Below are positions 28,531 through 36,394 of a stretch of 64,000 nt of DNA, piece after piece. The DNA comes from Micromonosporaceae bacterium KJ-029 (GTDB taxonomy: Bacteria; Actinomycetota; Actinomycetes; Mycobacteriales; Micromonosporaceae). A program made the position numbers and the translations under genes. The DNA lies in NCBI GenBank assembly GCA_005402585.1, contig BIFP01000008.1, positions 62,001 to 126,000 of the forward strand, given 5' to 3'. The notes under the pieces are model-generated. The model had not been told where the DNA came from. It did not search any database and saw only the letters and a list, made by a program, of their open reading frames with translations. Each line of letters begins with the position of its first letter. Position 1 is the first letter of the stretch.

Positions 28531-29190
28531 TCAGCCGGGGTAGACCCCGTACGACCGCCAGCCCCGGTCCGGGAAGCCGGCCGCCTCGGCCACCCGCGCG
28601 GAGGCGGCGTTGCCCCGGTCGTGCAGGTAGGTCGGCACGGCGCCGTCGTCGAGCACCCGGCGGGCGGCCTGGGCGACCAGTCGCCGGGCCAGTCCCCGTC
28701 CCCGGGCGGCGGGCACCGTGCCCACCGCCAACTCGTGCCCGTGCCGGTCATGGCGTTTGATCCCGACCCCGGACAGGTAGCGCCCCCGGTCGTCCCGGAC
28801 CACCAGCACGTCCTGCTTGAACAGGCGCAGCCAGGACGGCAGCCCGACGGTGGTGGGTGGGATCCACTCGCCGGCATCCGGCAGGGGCGCGGGCGCGACG
28901 CTCCACCGGAACACGTCGTCGTGGATCACCCAGCCGGGATGGTCGACCGCCGACGGCAGGGTAGCCAGCAGCCGGTCCGGGCGCCGGGCCAGCTCACGCA
29001 CCGCCGCGACCCGGTCCGGGGGTACGGACAGGACGGTGCTCACCCCGGCGGTGACCGCGATGGCCGGGCGGAGCCGGCCGTCCCAGGCCGGGCGGGCCCG
29101 CCGGGCCGACCCCACGACGTGCAGACCAGGGCCGGCCGGCCACTGCCCCAGCCAGGTCGCCAGGTGCAGGTGGAGCCGCCGGTCGCGCAT
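28531..29190 (-). CDS. GNAT family N-acetyltransferase
   Basis: A 219-residue protein. The C-terminal part has the acetyl-CoA motif VGTVPAARGRGLARRLVAQAARRVL and the ending TYLHDRGNAASARVAEAAGFPDRGWRSYGV, typical of GNATs that act on small molecules. The N-terminal 100 residues are less conserved and probably bind the substrate. ATG 29190 has GGGAGG about eight bases upstream. Substrate unknown. It is monocistronic. Confidence 0.85.
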   Translation of the reverse strand: MRDRRLHLHLATWLGQWPAGPGLHVVGSARRARPAWDGRLRPAIAVTAGVSTVLSVPPDRVAAVRELARRPDRLLATLPSAVDHPGWVIHDDVFRWSVAPAPLPDAGEWIPPTTVGLPSWLRLFKQDVLVVRDDRGRYLSGVGIKRHDRHGHELAVGTVPAARGRGLARRLVAQAARRVLDDGAVPTYLHDRGNAASARVAEAAGFPDRGWRSYGVYPG

Positions 29191-29362
29191 CACCCACCTC
29201 CCGTGCCGTCGCCGCTGCCTCAACGCCGCTCACGGTACGGCGCCACGCGTCGGGCCGACGCACCGATCCGGCGATCGGTCGCTCCGAACGGGAACCCGGT
29301 CCATCGACCGACCGTCATATCCATTTCCATACATGGACAAGTTTCTTTGGGACGGTGGGGTC

Positions 29363-29545
29363 ATGCCGATTCAGTCGAACGACCGTTACCAGCAGGACGT
29401 CGAGCGGACATGGCGCGGTCGTACGGCCGCCGGGCGGTTTCCGGCCCAGCCCCCGTACTGCGGTCACCGCACCGACGCCGACATGCTCTCCTGGCACGAG
29501 CTGAACAAGCTGCCGGCGGGTGTCGCCGCCCGGCGGCACCACTGA
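29363..29545 (+). CDS. Small hypothetical protein
   Basis: A 60-residue protein starting MPIQSNDRYQQDVERTWRGRTAAGRF and ending with a Gly/His tail. It is polar, with no membrane segment or Cys pair. ATG 29363 is preceded by GGTGGGG; ATG 29333 in the same frame would add MDKFLWDGGV and is possible. The coding frame has the expected high GC at third positions. I do not recognise it. The AT-rich stretch just upstream (about 29305-29345) looks like a promoter. Confidence 0.55.
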   Translation: MPIQSNDRYQQDVERTWRGRTAAGRFPAQPPYCGHRTDADMLSWHELNKLPAGVAARRHH

Positions 29546-29658
29546 CCACCCGCCGATGCCGGGCCGGTCGGCACGGCGAGCCAGCGCGGTCATTCGCACA
29601 CCTGTCGGGTAACGTCTTCTGGTCCTTCTACCGGGCTACGACAGGAGCTGCTGCGCAC

Positions 29659-30177
29659 ATGGGCAAGAAGACGATCCACGTCTCCGACTTCAGCGGCACG
29701 GTGCTGCGCCCCGACGACGAGGCCGTCCGCGTCGTCGTCCTGGAGCACCCTGACCTGGTGGCCGGGCCTGTGCAGCTGGAGGCGACACCGATTGAGGTGG
29801 AGAGCATCGACGACGCCGCGCTGGACGTGGCGGTGGTCGAGATCCACGACCGGCACGGCCACGGCGAACCGCGCCGGGTGGTGCTGACCGCCAGCGAGTT
29901 CGACGCCATGGCCACCGACGTACCGATGGCGCAACTGCTGAAGACCGCCGAGCGGGTACGCCCGCCGAAGACACGCCGCGCCGCCGAGAAGGTCGAGTAC
30001 GGCACCATCGAGCACGCGGGCAAGCCGCACCGGGGGCGGGTCACCGAGGAGGAGGCCCAGCTGGTGCGGGAGCGGCTCGACGAGGTGAACAAGCGCCTCG
30101 CCGACGCCGGGCTGCGCCAGATCGACCCGGCCGACCCGGAGCACGCCGCCCGGTACGGCTTCCCCACCGCGCCCTGA
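29659..30177 (+). CDS. Conserved hypothetical protein (MGKKTIHVSDFSG type)
   Basis: A 172-residue soluble protein. The N-terminal 90 residues form a beta-rich domain (MGKKTIHVSDFSGTVLRPDDEAVRVVVLEHP in outline). The C-terminal 80 are basic and helical (RVRPPKTRRAAEKVEYG to EEAQLVRERLDEVNKRLADAGL), which could contact nucleic acid. ATG 29659 has AGGAG 13 bases upstream. No known catalytic motif. The plan recalls small nucleoid-associated proteins such as Lsr2 (dimerisation domain followed by a basic DNA-contact region), but no sequence match is claimed. Confidence 0.7.
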   Translation: MGKKTIHVSDFSGTVLRPDDEAVRVVVLEHPDLVAGPVQLEATPIEVESIDDAALDVAVVEIHDRHGHGEPRRVVLTASEFDAMATDVPMAQLLKTAERVRPPKTRRAAEKVEYGTIEHAGKPHRGRVTEEEAQLVRERLDEVNKRLADAGLRQIDPADPEHAARYGFPTAP

Positions 30178-30182
30178 TCGCG

Positions 30183-30219
30183 GCGAGACCGCCAACCGCC
30201 ACCCGGTTGGCGGTCTCGC
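30183..30219. terminator. Bidirectional terminator
   Basis: A perfect 15-bp stem (30183-30197 with 30205-30219) and 7-base loop sit between convergent genes. The last base overlaps the stop codon of the Clp_N regulator gene. Confidence 0.82.
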
Positions 30220-30944
30220 TACTTCTGCGCGGACTGGATGGCGGCGAGGGCTGCCACGATGGTCGCCTCCGTGGCGGCCTTGTCGACCCCGAGACCGGCC
30301 AGCACCCCCTCGCCGTCCTCCTGCTCCAACAGCGCCAGCAGGATGTGCTCGGTGCCGATGTAGTTGTGCCCGAGGCGCAGCGCCTCGCGGAAGGTCAGCT
30401 CCAACGCCTTCTTGCCGGCCGCGTCGTACGGGATCAGTTCGGGGACCTCTCCCGACGACGCCGGCAGCACGGCCGTGGCGGCCTCCCGAACGGCCTCGAT
30501 CGACACCCCGCCGGCGGCCAGCGCCTGCGCGGCCAACGCCTGCGGCTCGGCCAGCAGACCGAGCAGCAGGTGCGCCGGGCCGATCTCGGTGTTCCCGGCG
30601 GCCCGGGCCTCGTTCTGCGAGGCCATCACGACGTTGCGGGCCCGCGGGGTGAAGCGGCTGAAGCCTTGCTGCGGGTCCAACAGGGCGTCGGGCCGGGGCA
30701 CGAAGCGCTTCTGCGCGGCCTGCTTACTTACTCCCATGCTGCGGCCGATTTCGGTCCAGGACGCTCCGGAGCGTCGGGCCTGGTCGACGAAGTGGCCGAT
30801 GAGGTGGTCGGCGATCTCGCCGATGTGTTCGGCCACCATGACCGCGTCGGTGAGCTGGTCGAGGGCGTCGCTGTGGGCCTTCTTGATGGCCTCGATCAGG
30901 TCGTCGAGGCGGACCGGGTTGCTCATCTGGACAGGATTCGTCAT
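30219..30944 (-). CDS. HTH-Clp_N regulator
   Basis: A 241-residue protein. Residues 10-80 include a helix-turn-helix with a KorB/Xre look (SGASWTEIGRSMGVSKQAAQKRF). Residues 95-235 are two Clp repeat N-terminal motifs (FTPRARNVVMASQNEARAAGNTEIGPAHLLLGLL and TFREALRLGHNYIGTEHILLALL), the fold with which ClpA/ClpC recognise adaptors or substrates, but there is no AAA ATPase domain. It probably binds DNA and senses misfolded protein or phospho-arginine-type signals through Clp_N. ATG 30944 follows two palindromes (30946-30996) overlying a promoter that fits leaderless transcription. Confidence 0.88.
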   Translation of the reverse strand: MTNPVQMSNPVRLDDLIEAIKKAHSDALDQLTDAVMVAEHIGEIADHLIGHFVDQARRSGASWTEIGRSMGVSKQAAQKRFVPRPDALLDPQQGFSRFTPRARNVVMASQNEARAAGNTEIGPAHLLLGLLAEPQALAAQALAAGGVSIEAVREAATAVLPASSGEVPELIPYDAAGKKALELTFREALRLGHNYIGTEHILLALLEQEDGEGVLAGLGVDKAATEATIVAALAAIQSAQK

Positions 30945-30945
30945 G

Positions 30946-30964
30946 CGTCAACCCTAGGTTGACG
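30946..30964. promoter_or_regulatory. Operator 1 of the HTH-Clp_N gene
   Basis: CGTCAACCCTAGGTTGACG is a 19-bp palindrome (GTCAACC-CTA-GGTTGAC core) directly before the ATG. On the minus strand it contains TAGGGT, a good -10 box ending six bases before the start codon. Confidence 0.82.
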
Positions 30965-30969
30965 ATCCT

Positions 30970-30996
30970 CGTTCGTCAACCACTGGTTGACGAACG
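30970..30996. promoter_or_regulatory. Operator 2 of the HTH-Clp_N gene
   Basis: A perfect 27-bp palindrome centred on 30983 with the same GTCAACC-N3-GGTTGAC core. It overlies a -35 box TTGACG (30979-30974, minus strand), which is 17 bases from the -10 box in operator 1. The centres are 28 bp apart. The regulator itself is the obvious ligand. Confidence 0.85.
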
Positions 30997-31083
30997 TCCG
31001 CACCTCGAACGAGCCGCCCAACCTCCGATGATCGCTGTTAACAACCTTGACTAAAGCTCAACAAATCGACACACTGCGATGTA

Positions 31084-31095
31084 GAGAGCGCTCTC
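31084..31095. promoter_or_regulatory. LacI-type operator upstream of the protease-glucanase operon
   Basis: GAGAGCGCTCTC is a perfect 12-bp palindrome with the central GAGCGCTC of CebR/CelR operators (consensus TGGGAGCGCTCCCA), which control cellulase and glucanase genes in actinobacteria. It is 32 bases before the protease start. TTGACT at 31048-31053 could be a -35 element upstream. Confidence 0.65.
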
Positions 31096-31127
31096 CCACG
31101 TCCCCCTGAGCCCCCTGGAGAGTCCTG

Positions 31128-32678
31128 ATGCCCCGCACTCGACGCGTGTTCGGCGCCCTGGGCGCCGCGCTACTGCTCGTCTCCCTGCCGGCCCTGCCGA
31201 GCCACCCGGCCAACGCCGCTCCCCCGCCGGCGACCACCACCAGCATCGCCGGGCTGGATCCCGCGATGGCCCACGCCATGCGCCGCGACCTGGGGCTGTC
31301 CGGCACCAAGCTGGAAAACCGGCTGCGGGTCGAGGCAACGGCGGCGGCCATCGAGACCCGCCTGCGGTCCCGGCTCGGCGACGCGTTCGCCGGCGCCTGG
31401 CTTCCCGCCGGCAAGGACCGGCTCCTCGTGGCGGTCACGGATCCGGCCCGGGCCGCGGCGGTCACCGCCGAGGGAGCCGACGTCACGGTGGTCGCCCGTA
31501 GCGAGCGGACCCTCGCCGCCATCAAGCGGGCCCTGGACCGGCACAGCGCCGACGCGGACCACCGCCAGATCCACAGCTGGCGCATGGACCTCGCCACCAA
31601 CAGCGTCGTCGTGACGGTACGCCCAGGTGCCACCGCCTCGGCGATGGCATTCGCCTCGGCCGCCGGCACCACCGCGGACGCGATCAGGATCGTCGAGTCC
31701 ACGGACGCACCACGCCTCCTGTACGACATCCGGGGCGGCGACCAGTACGTGATCAACGGCAACACGCTGTGCTCGGTCGGCTTCGCCGTCGTCGGCGGCT
31801 TCGTGACCGCCGGCCACTGTGGCCGCACCGGCAACCCGACGCTGGGGTACAACAACGTCGCGCAGGGCACCTTCGCGGGCTCCTCCTTCCCCGGTGACGA
31901 CTACGGATGGGTCCGTACCAACAGCTCGTGGACGCCCCGCCCGTGGGTCAACAACTACTCCGGCGGCAACGTGTCGGTCGCCGGCTCGCAGGACGCGGCG
32001 ATCGGCAGTTCCGTCTGCCGCTCCGGGCGTACCACCGGCTGGCGCTGCGGCACCATCCTGGGCCGCAACGAGACCGTGGTCTACCCGCAGGGCGCGGTGT
32101 CGGGGCTGAGCCGCAGCAACGCCTGCGCCGAGGGCGGCGACTCCGGTGGCGCGTGGCTCTCCGGCAACCAGGCCCAGGGCGTCACCTCGGGCGGCACCGG
32201 CAACTGCTCGACCGGCGGCACCATCTGGTTCCAGCCGGTCAACGAGATCCTCGGGGCGTACGGGTTGTCGCTGGTCACCACCGGCAGCGGCGGTGGCGGG
32301 GAGCGGATCATCAGCAACTGGAACAACCGGTGCATCGACGTACCGAACTCCAACTTCTCCGACGGCGTACCCCTGCAGACCTGGACCTGCAACGGCACCA
32401 GCGCGCAGGCGTGGACCTTTACCGGCGGCACGCTGCGCTCCCAGAACAACAAGTGCATGGACGTGGCCTGGGGTTCCACCGCGAACGGCGCGACCATCCA
32501 GATCGCCAACTGCAGCGGCAATCCGGCTCAGCAGTTCGTCCTCTCCGCGGCCGGCGATCTGGTGAACCCGCAGGCCAACAAGTGTGTCGACATCGCGGAT
32601 TGGCAGAACTCCGACGGAGCCCGGCTGCATCTGTGGGACTGCGCCGGCACCGCCAACCAGAAATGGCGTCGCGGCTGA
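31128..32678 (+). CDS. Secreted S1 (streptogrisin-type) serine protease with ricin-B lectin domain
   Basis: A 516-residue secreted protease. A signal peptide (1-30) and an alpha-lytic-type pro-region (about 31-198) precede a chymotrypsin-fold domain. The catalytic residues are His230 (TAGHC), Asp257 or 258 (PGDDYGWV) and Ser339 (EGGDSGG). After a GSGGGG linker, residues 390-516 form a beta-trefoil CBM13/ricin-B domain with repeated C-x-D and QxW motifs. This combination suggests digestion of proteins in a glycan matrix such as fungal or bacterial walls. ATG 31128 has GGAG seven bases upstream. It is followed 45 bases later by a glucanase with the same lectin domain. Confidence 0.95.
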   Translation: MPRTRRVFGALGAALLLVSLPALPSHPANAAPPPATTTSIAGLDPAMAHAMRRDLGLSGTKLENRLRVEATAAAIETRLRSRLGDAFAGAWLPAGKDRLLVAVTDPARAAAVTAEGADVTVVARSERTLAAIKRALDRHSADADHRQIHSWRMDLATNSVVVTVRPGATASAMAFASAAGTTADAIRIVESTDAPRLLYDIRGGDQYVINGNTLCSVGFAVVGGFVTAGHCGRTGNPTLGYNNVAQGTFAGSSFPGDDYGWVRTNSSWTPRPWVNNYSGGNVSVAGSQDAAIGSSVCRSGRTTGWRCGTILGRNETVVYPQGAVSGLSRSNACAEGGDSGGAWLSGNQAQGVTSGGTGNCSTGGTIWFQPVNEILGAYGLSLVTTGSGGGGERIISNWNNRCIDVPNSNFSDGVPLQTWTCNGTSAQAWTFTGGTLRSQNNKCMDVAWGSTANGATIQIANCSGNPAQQFVLSAAGDLVNPQANKCVDIADWQNSDGARLHLWDCAGTANQKWRRG

Positions 32679-32723
32679 GTCGCAGCTACGCCGTCACCTG
32701 ATCCCACCGAAGGAGGATCCATC

Positions 32724-33971
32724 GTGTACGCCATCTCCCGAAGGCTCCGGCGGGGAGCCGCCGTCCTCGCCGCCGCCCTCGTCGCCAGCGCGCTCGTGCT
32801 GCCCGTGAGGGCCGCACCGGCCGCCGCCGCCATCGGCGGGCTCACCTGGCAGGACGAGTTCAACGCGCCGGCCGGCACGCCGGTCGACCAGTCCAAGTGG
32901 CGGTTCGACATCGGCGGGGGCGGTTGGGGCAACAACGAGCGGCAGTACTACACCAACAGCACGAGCAACGCGGTGCACGACGGGCAGGGCAACCTCGTCA
33001 TCACCGCCCGCCGGGAGAACCCGGCCAACTACCAGTGCCACTACGGCCGGTGCGAGTACACCTCGGCCCGGCTGCTGACCGCCGCCACCTTCACCCAGGC
33101 GTACGGCCGGTTCGAGGCCCGCATCAAGATCCCGCGTGGTCAGGGGATCTGGCCGGCCTTCTGGATGCTCGGCAACAACATGGGCAGCGTGGGCTGGCCC
33201 GCCGCCGGCGAGATCGACATCATGGAGAACATTGGCCGGGAGCCCAACACCGTCCACGGCACCATCCACGGGCCGGGCTACTCCGGGGGCGGCGGGATCG
33301 GCGGCAGCCGCACCATCGGGCAGCCACTGGCCGACGCCTTCCACACCTACCGGGTCGACTGGGAGCCGAACATCATCCGCTGGTACCTCGACGGCGTGGA
33401 GTTCTTCCGGGTCGACCCGAGCCGGCTGGGCGGCAACCGCTGGGTGTTCGACCACCCGTTCTTCATGATCCTCAACGTCGCGGTCGGCGGTAACTGGCCC
33501 GGCTACCCCGACGGCAGCACCCAGTTCCCGCAGCAGATGCTTGTCGACTACGTCCGGGTCTACAGCTACGTCCCGGACGGCAACTCGGGCACCACCCGGA
33601 TCCGGGGCCAGCAGAGCGGCCGGTGCATCGACATCCCCAGCGCCAACCCGTACGACGGCGCACCGTTGCAGATCTGGGACTGCAACACCACCGCCGCCCA
33701 GGCGTGGACCTTCGCCGCCGACGGCACCGTGCGCGCCATGGGCAAGTGCATGGACCCGGCCTGGGCCGGCACCGCCAACGGCACCGAGGTCAACCTCGTC
33801 ACCTGCAACGGCAACCCGGCGCAACGCTTCACCCTCAACGGCGCCGGCGACCTGGTCAACCTCAGCGCTAACCGCTGCGTCGACGTACGGGACAACAACC
33901 CGAACAACGGTGGCCGGCTGCAACTCTGGGACTGCGCCGGCACCCCCAACCAGAAGTGGTCCCGCGCCTGA
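32724..33971 (+). CDS. Secreted GH16 endo-beta-1,3-glucanase with ricin-B lectin domain
   Basis: A 415-residue secreted enzyme that cuts beta-1,3-glucan (laminarin, fungal wall). It has a signal peptide (1-36, cut near APAAAA), a GH16 domain (38-280) with nucleophile Glu163 and acid/base Glu168 in EIDIMENIG, and a C-terminal CBM13 beta-trefoil (about 285-415) similar to that of the preceding protease. GTG 32724 has AAGGAGG upstream. The gap of 45 bases from the protease gene and the single upstream operator suggest one operon. Confidence 0.95.
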   Translation: MYAISRRLRRGAAVLAAALVASALVLPVRAAPAAAAIGGLTWQDEFNAPAGTPVDQSKWRFDIGGGGWGNNERQYYTNSTSNAVHDGQGNLVITARRENPANYQCHYGRCEYTSARLLTAATFTQAYGRFEARIKIPRGQGIWPAFWMLGNNMGSVGWPAAGEIDIMENIGREPNTVHGTIHGPGYSGGGGIGGSRTIGQPLADAFHTYRVDWEPNIIRWYLDGVEFFRVDPSRLGGNRWVFDHPFFMILNVAVGGNWPGYPDGSTQFPQQMLVDYVRVYSYVPDGNSGTTRIRGQQSGRCIDIPSANPYDGAPLQIWDCNTTAAQAWTFAADGTVRAMGKCMDPAWAGTANGTEVNLVTCNGNPAQRFTLNGAGDLVNLSANRCVDVRDNNPNNGGRLQLWDCAGTPNQKWSRA

Positions 33972-33986
33972 CCCCACCCCGCGCGT

Positions 33987-34015
33987 GTGGGCTCACCGCC
34001 CAGCGGTGAGCCCAC
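33987..34015 (+). terminator. Terminator after the glucanase gene
   Basis: A perfect 13-bp stem (33987-33999 with 34003-34015) and 3-base loop begin 15 bases after the stop. It closes the protease-glucanase operon. Confidence 0.82.
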
Positions 34016-34194
34016 GTGGCCTTTCGCCCGTCAGAAGCGGTGCGGGCGGGTACGTGCGGTCACGAGGTGCGGGAGGCAACGTTGGCGGCGGCGCCGGCCG
34101 CGGACCGCCCGCTGATGCGCGGCGCCGGTGCGCAGCGCTGTGCGGTCCACTCGGCGCGTCGCTGCCTCGGGGTCCACATTCTCTTCCGAGCTTG

Positions 34195-34228
34195 ATGTCA
34201 CACCGACATTTTCATGTCACACAGACAT
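34195..34228. promoter_or_regulatory. Tandem ATGTC-N5-GACAT operators
   Basis: Two 15-bp sites, ATGTCACACCGACAT (34195-34209) and ATGTCACACAGACAT (34214-34228), are repeated directly 19 bp apart, each itself an inverted repeat with 5-bp arms. The outer arms extend to TGATGTC and GACATCA. Such paired sites usually bind a cooperative dimeric regulator. They lie about 200 bases before the DUF72 gene in a gap without a clear gene. Confidence 0.6.
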
Positions 34229-34230
34229 CA

Positions 34231-34430
34231 GGCTCAGGAGGAGTAACGCTTGCCCAGCCACCCGCCACCCGCCACCCGCCACGGTACCCGCCGGGGAATC
34301 GGCGCCGAAGCCCGTCGAGGTGGTAGTCCAGGAGCGGTCCGTCGGCGGTCGGCGGATACGGTACGTCGGCGAGGTGGACCGCCTGGCCGGCCCCCGGCGG
34401 TCACGGACTGCGGTGGGAGGAGAGACGAGC
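34231..34430. other. Gap before the DUF72 gene
   Basis: This stretch follows the tandem operators. GGAGGAG at 34238-34244 precedes a TTG at 34251, but the frame it opens runs antisense-like through the DUF72 gene and is unlikely to be real. On the minus strand a short protein-like run, HLADVPYPPTADGPLLDYH, may be a relic of a lost gene. Nothing here is firm. Confidence 0.3.
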
Positions 34431-35282
34431 ATGCGTCTGCACGTCGGATGCGCGATGTGGACGCACCGGTCGTGGCAGGGGCGGCTGCTGGCGCACCCGC
34501 TGCCGGCGCAGGAGCGGCTGCGGCACTACGCCGGCTGGTGCGACGCGGTCGAGGGCAACACCACCTTCTACGCCACCCCGACCCGGGACACGGTCGCCGC
34601 CTGGGCGCAGCAGACCGACCCCGACTTCCGATTCGTGGTCAAGCTGCCGAAGGTGGTGACGCACGAACGCCGCCTCACCGAGGTGACCGAGCCGATGCGG
34701 GTCTTCCTGGACGCGATCGAGCCGCTCGGCCCGCGCGCCCACGCCCTCTGGGTCCAACTGCCCGGCTCGTTCGGGCCGGACGACGTACCCACGCTCGCCC
34801 GTTTCCTGCGCCGGCTGCCGGCCGCCCACCGGTCGGCCGTGGAGGTCCGCCATCCCGACTTCTTCACCGATCCGCGCGCCGCGCGGCAACTGGAGGCCGT
34901 ACTCGCCGACGCGGACGCCGAGTGGATCCCGTTCGACACCACCGCCTTCTTCATCAGCCCGCCGACCAGCGACGCCGAACGGGACGCGTGGACCAAGAAG
35001 CCCCGGATGCCGTTGCGTACGGTCGCGCTGACCGACCGGCCGATCGTCCGCTACCTCGGCCGCGACGACCCGGACCGGACCGTCGAGGGCTGGCAACGTT
35101 GGATCGACATCACCGCCGGCTGGTTGCGCGAGGGCCGCTCGCCGACCGTGTTCATCCACACCCCCGACAACGCCGACGCGCCCACCCTCGCCCGCCGCTT
35201 CCACGACCAGGTACGCGCCCGCGTACCCGGGCTGGCGCCGCTGCCCGAGCCGATCCCGGTCGAGCCCACCACCCTCTTCTGA
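34431..35282 (+). CDS. DUF72 family protein
   Basis: A 283-residue TIM-barrel-like protein. Typical elements are VGCAMWTHRSWQGRLL at the N terminus, CDAVEGNTTFYATPTRDTVAAWAQQTDPDFRFVVKLPK in outline, and AVEVRHPDFF. The family (also called YecE-like) has no proven reaction. ATG 34431 has GGGAGGAG nearby. Two candidate operators lie upstream. It is convergent with the esterase gene. Confidence 0.92.
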   Translation: MRLHVGCAMWTHRSWQGRLLAHPLPAQERLRHYAGWCDAVEGNTTFYATPTRDTVAAWAQQTDPDFRFVVKLPKVVTHERRLTEVTEPMRVFLDAIEPLGPRAHALWVQLPGSFGPDDVPTLARFLRRLPAAHRSAVEVRHPDFFTDPRAARQLEAVLADADAEWIPFDTTAFFISPPTSDAERDAWTKKPRMPLRTVALTDRPIVRYLGRDDPDRTVEGWQRWIDITAGWLREGRSPTVFIHTPDNADAPTLARRFHDQVRARVPGLAPLPEPIPVEPTTLF

Positions 35283-35379
35283 CTCGTGGCGGCGGGCCGG
35301 CCGGCTTGGCTGGCGGCGGGCCCGGCAGGCTCGTTCAGCCGGTATCCGACGGGCGGCCCCGTCCGGCGACCGCCCGCCG

Positions 35380-36303
35380 TCAGCGCTGGCGGGGATGCGC
35401 GGCGAAGAACTTCCAGATCAGCTCTGTCGCCGCCACCCCGGCGTCGGGCGCCCCCATCGCGCCACCGGACGCCCCGGGCCAGGAGTGCCCCATGTTCTCG
35501 ATCACGTACACCTCGACATCGCTGCCGTCGGCGCAGCGAGCCCGGGTGAGCGTGCTGCCGGCTGCCGGCGGAGCCGGCCGTGGCGTGGCCGGGGTGCAGC
35601 GCAACCGGTCCTGCCATGCCTCGACACCGGTACGGAACTGCTCGGCGTACCGGTCCTGACCCCCGATGAACGTGATCACCGAGACCGGCTGCTTCGGCAC
35701 GTAGTCGGCGGCGGCGGCCCGCTCACCGATGAACCCGCCGCTGACCACGCCGATCGCGCCGAACGTGCCGCTCGCCTCGACCGCCGCACGGAAACTCAGG
35801 TCACCGCCGTTCGAGATGCCGGTCAGGTAGACCCGGTCCGGATCGACCCGCCAGGCCTCGATCAGATGGTCGGTGAGCGCGGAAAGGAACCCGACGTCGT
35901 CCGCGGAACCACAGCAGACCAACGCGTTGAACCCGCCGCCCATCCCGTCGGGGTATGCGACCAGGAAGTTCTCCCGGGCGGCCACCTCGTCCAGGCCGCT
36001 CAGCTGACTCATCTCCAACCCGGTGCTCGGGTACGGATGCAGCGCGATCACCAGCGGCACCGGTGTGCCCGGGGCGTACCCGGCCGGGGCGTGCAGCCGG
36101 TACTGACGGGTGGTCCCGCCGTGGTCCAGCGTCAGTTCGTGCTGCCCCGGCCCCGGCGACACGGCAGCGGGCACGGACGACGCCGGCCCGGACCCCTGCG
36201 GCGTGGGCGAGGACAAGGGACCGTTGTCCTCGCCGCACGCCGCAACCCCCGTCAGCAAACTGATCGTCACGCACCATGCGGCTATCCGACGCAAGCGCGA
36301 CAC
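35380..36303 (-). CDS. Secreted lipoprotein esterase (PHB-depolymerase/feruloyl-esterase-like)
   Basis: A 307-residue alpha/beta hydrolase. A lipoprotein signal ends at LLTGVAAC (Cys near 23), followed by a Ser/Pro-rich spacer. The catalytic Ser is in TGISNGGDLS and the His in NMGHSWPG, as in the LpqC and PHB-depolymerase family; the oxyanion-hole strand reads PLVIALHPYPS. Likely substrates are polyester, aryl esters or acetylated polysaccharide outside the cell. The start is GTG 36303 with a G-rich tract very close, so it is somewhat uncertain. It is convergent with DUF72. Confidence 0.9.
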   Translation of the reverse strand: MSRLRRIAAWCVTISLLTGVAACGEDNGPLSSPTPQGSGPASSVPAAVSPGPGQHELTLDHGGTTRQYRLHAPAGYAPGTPVPLVIALHPYPSTGLEMSQLSGLDEVAARENFLVAYPDGMGGGFNALVCCGSADDVGFLSALTDHLIEAWRVDPDRVYLTGISNGGDLSFRAAVEASGTFGAIGVVSGGFIGERAAAADYVPKQPVSVITFIGGQDRYAEQFRTGVEAWQDRLRCTPATPRPAPPAAGSTLTRARCADGSDVEVYVIENMGHSWPGASGGAMGAPDAGVAATELIWKFFAAHPRQR

Positions 36304-36394
36304 CTCCCCCGTCCTGGTCCGCCCACCCTCGCCAGCGCGTCACCGGCGGGTCAACCCTTTCGACGTACGCCGAAATGCTGGCAGCCTTGACCGG

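Noticed and set aside
34250..35659. Plus-strand frame from a TTG with a good SD-like GGAGGAG at 34238
   Set aside because: It runs out of frame through the DUF72 gene, is Arg/Pro rich and has no domain. The SD-like sequence may belong to a lost gene.
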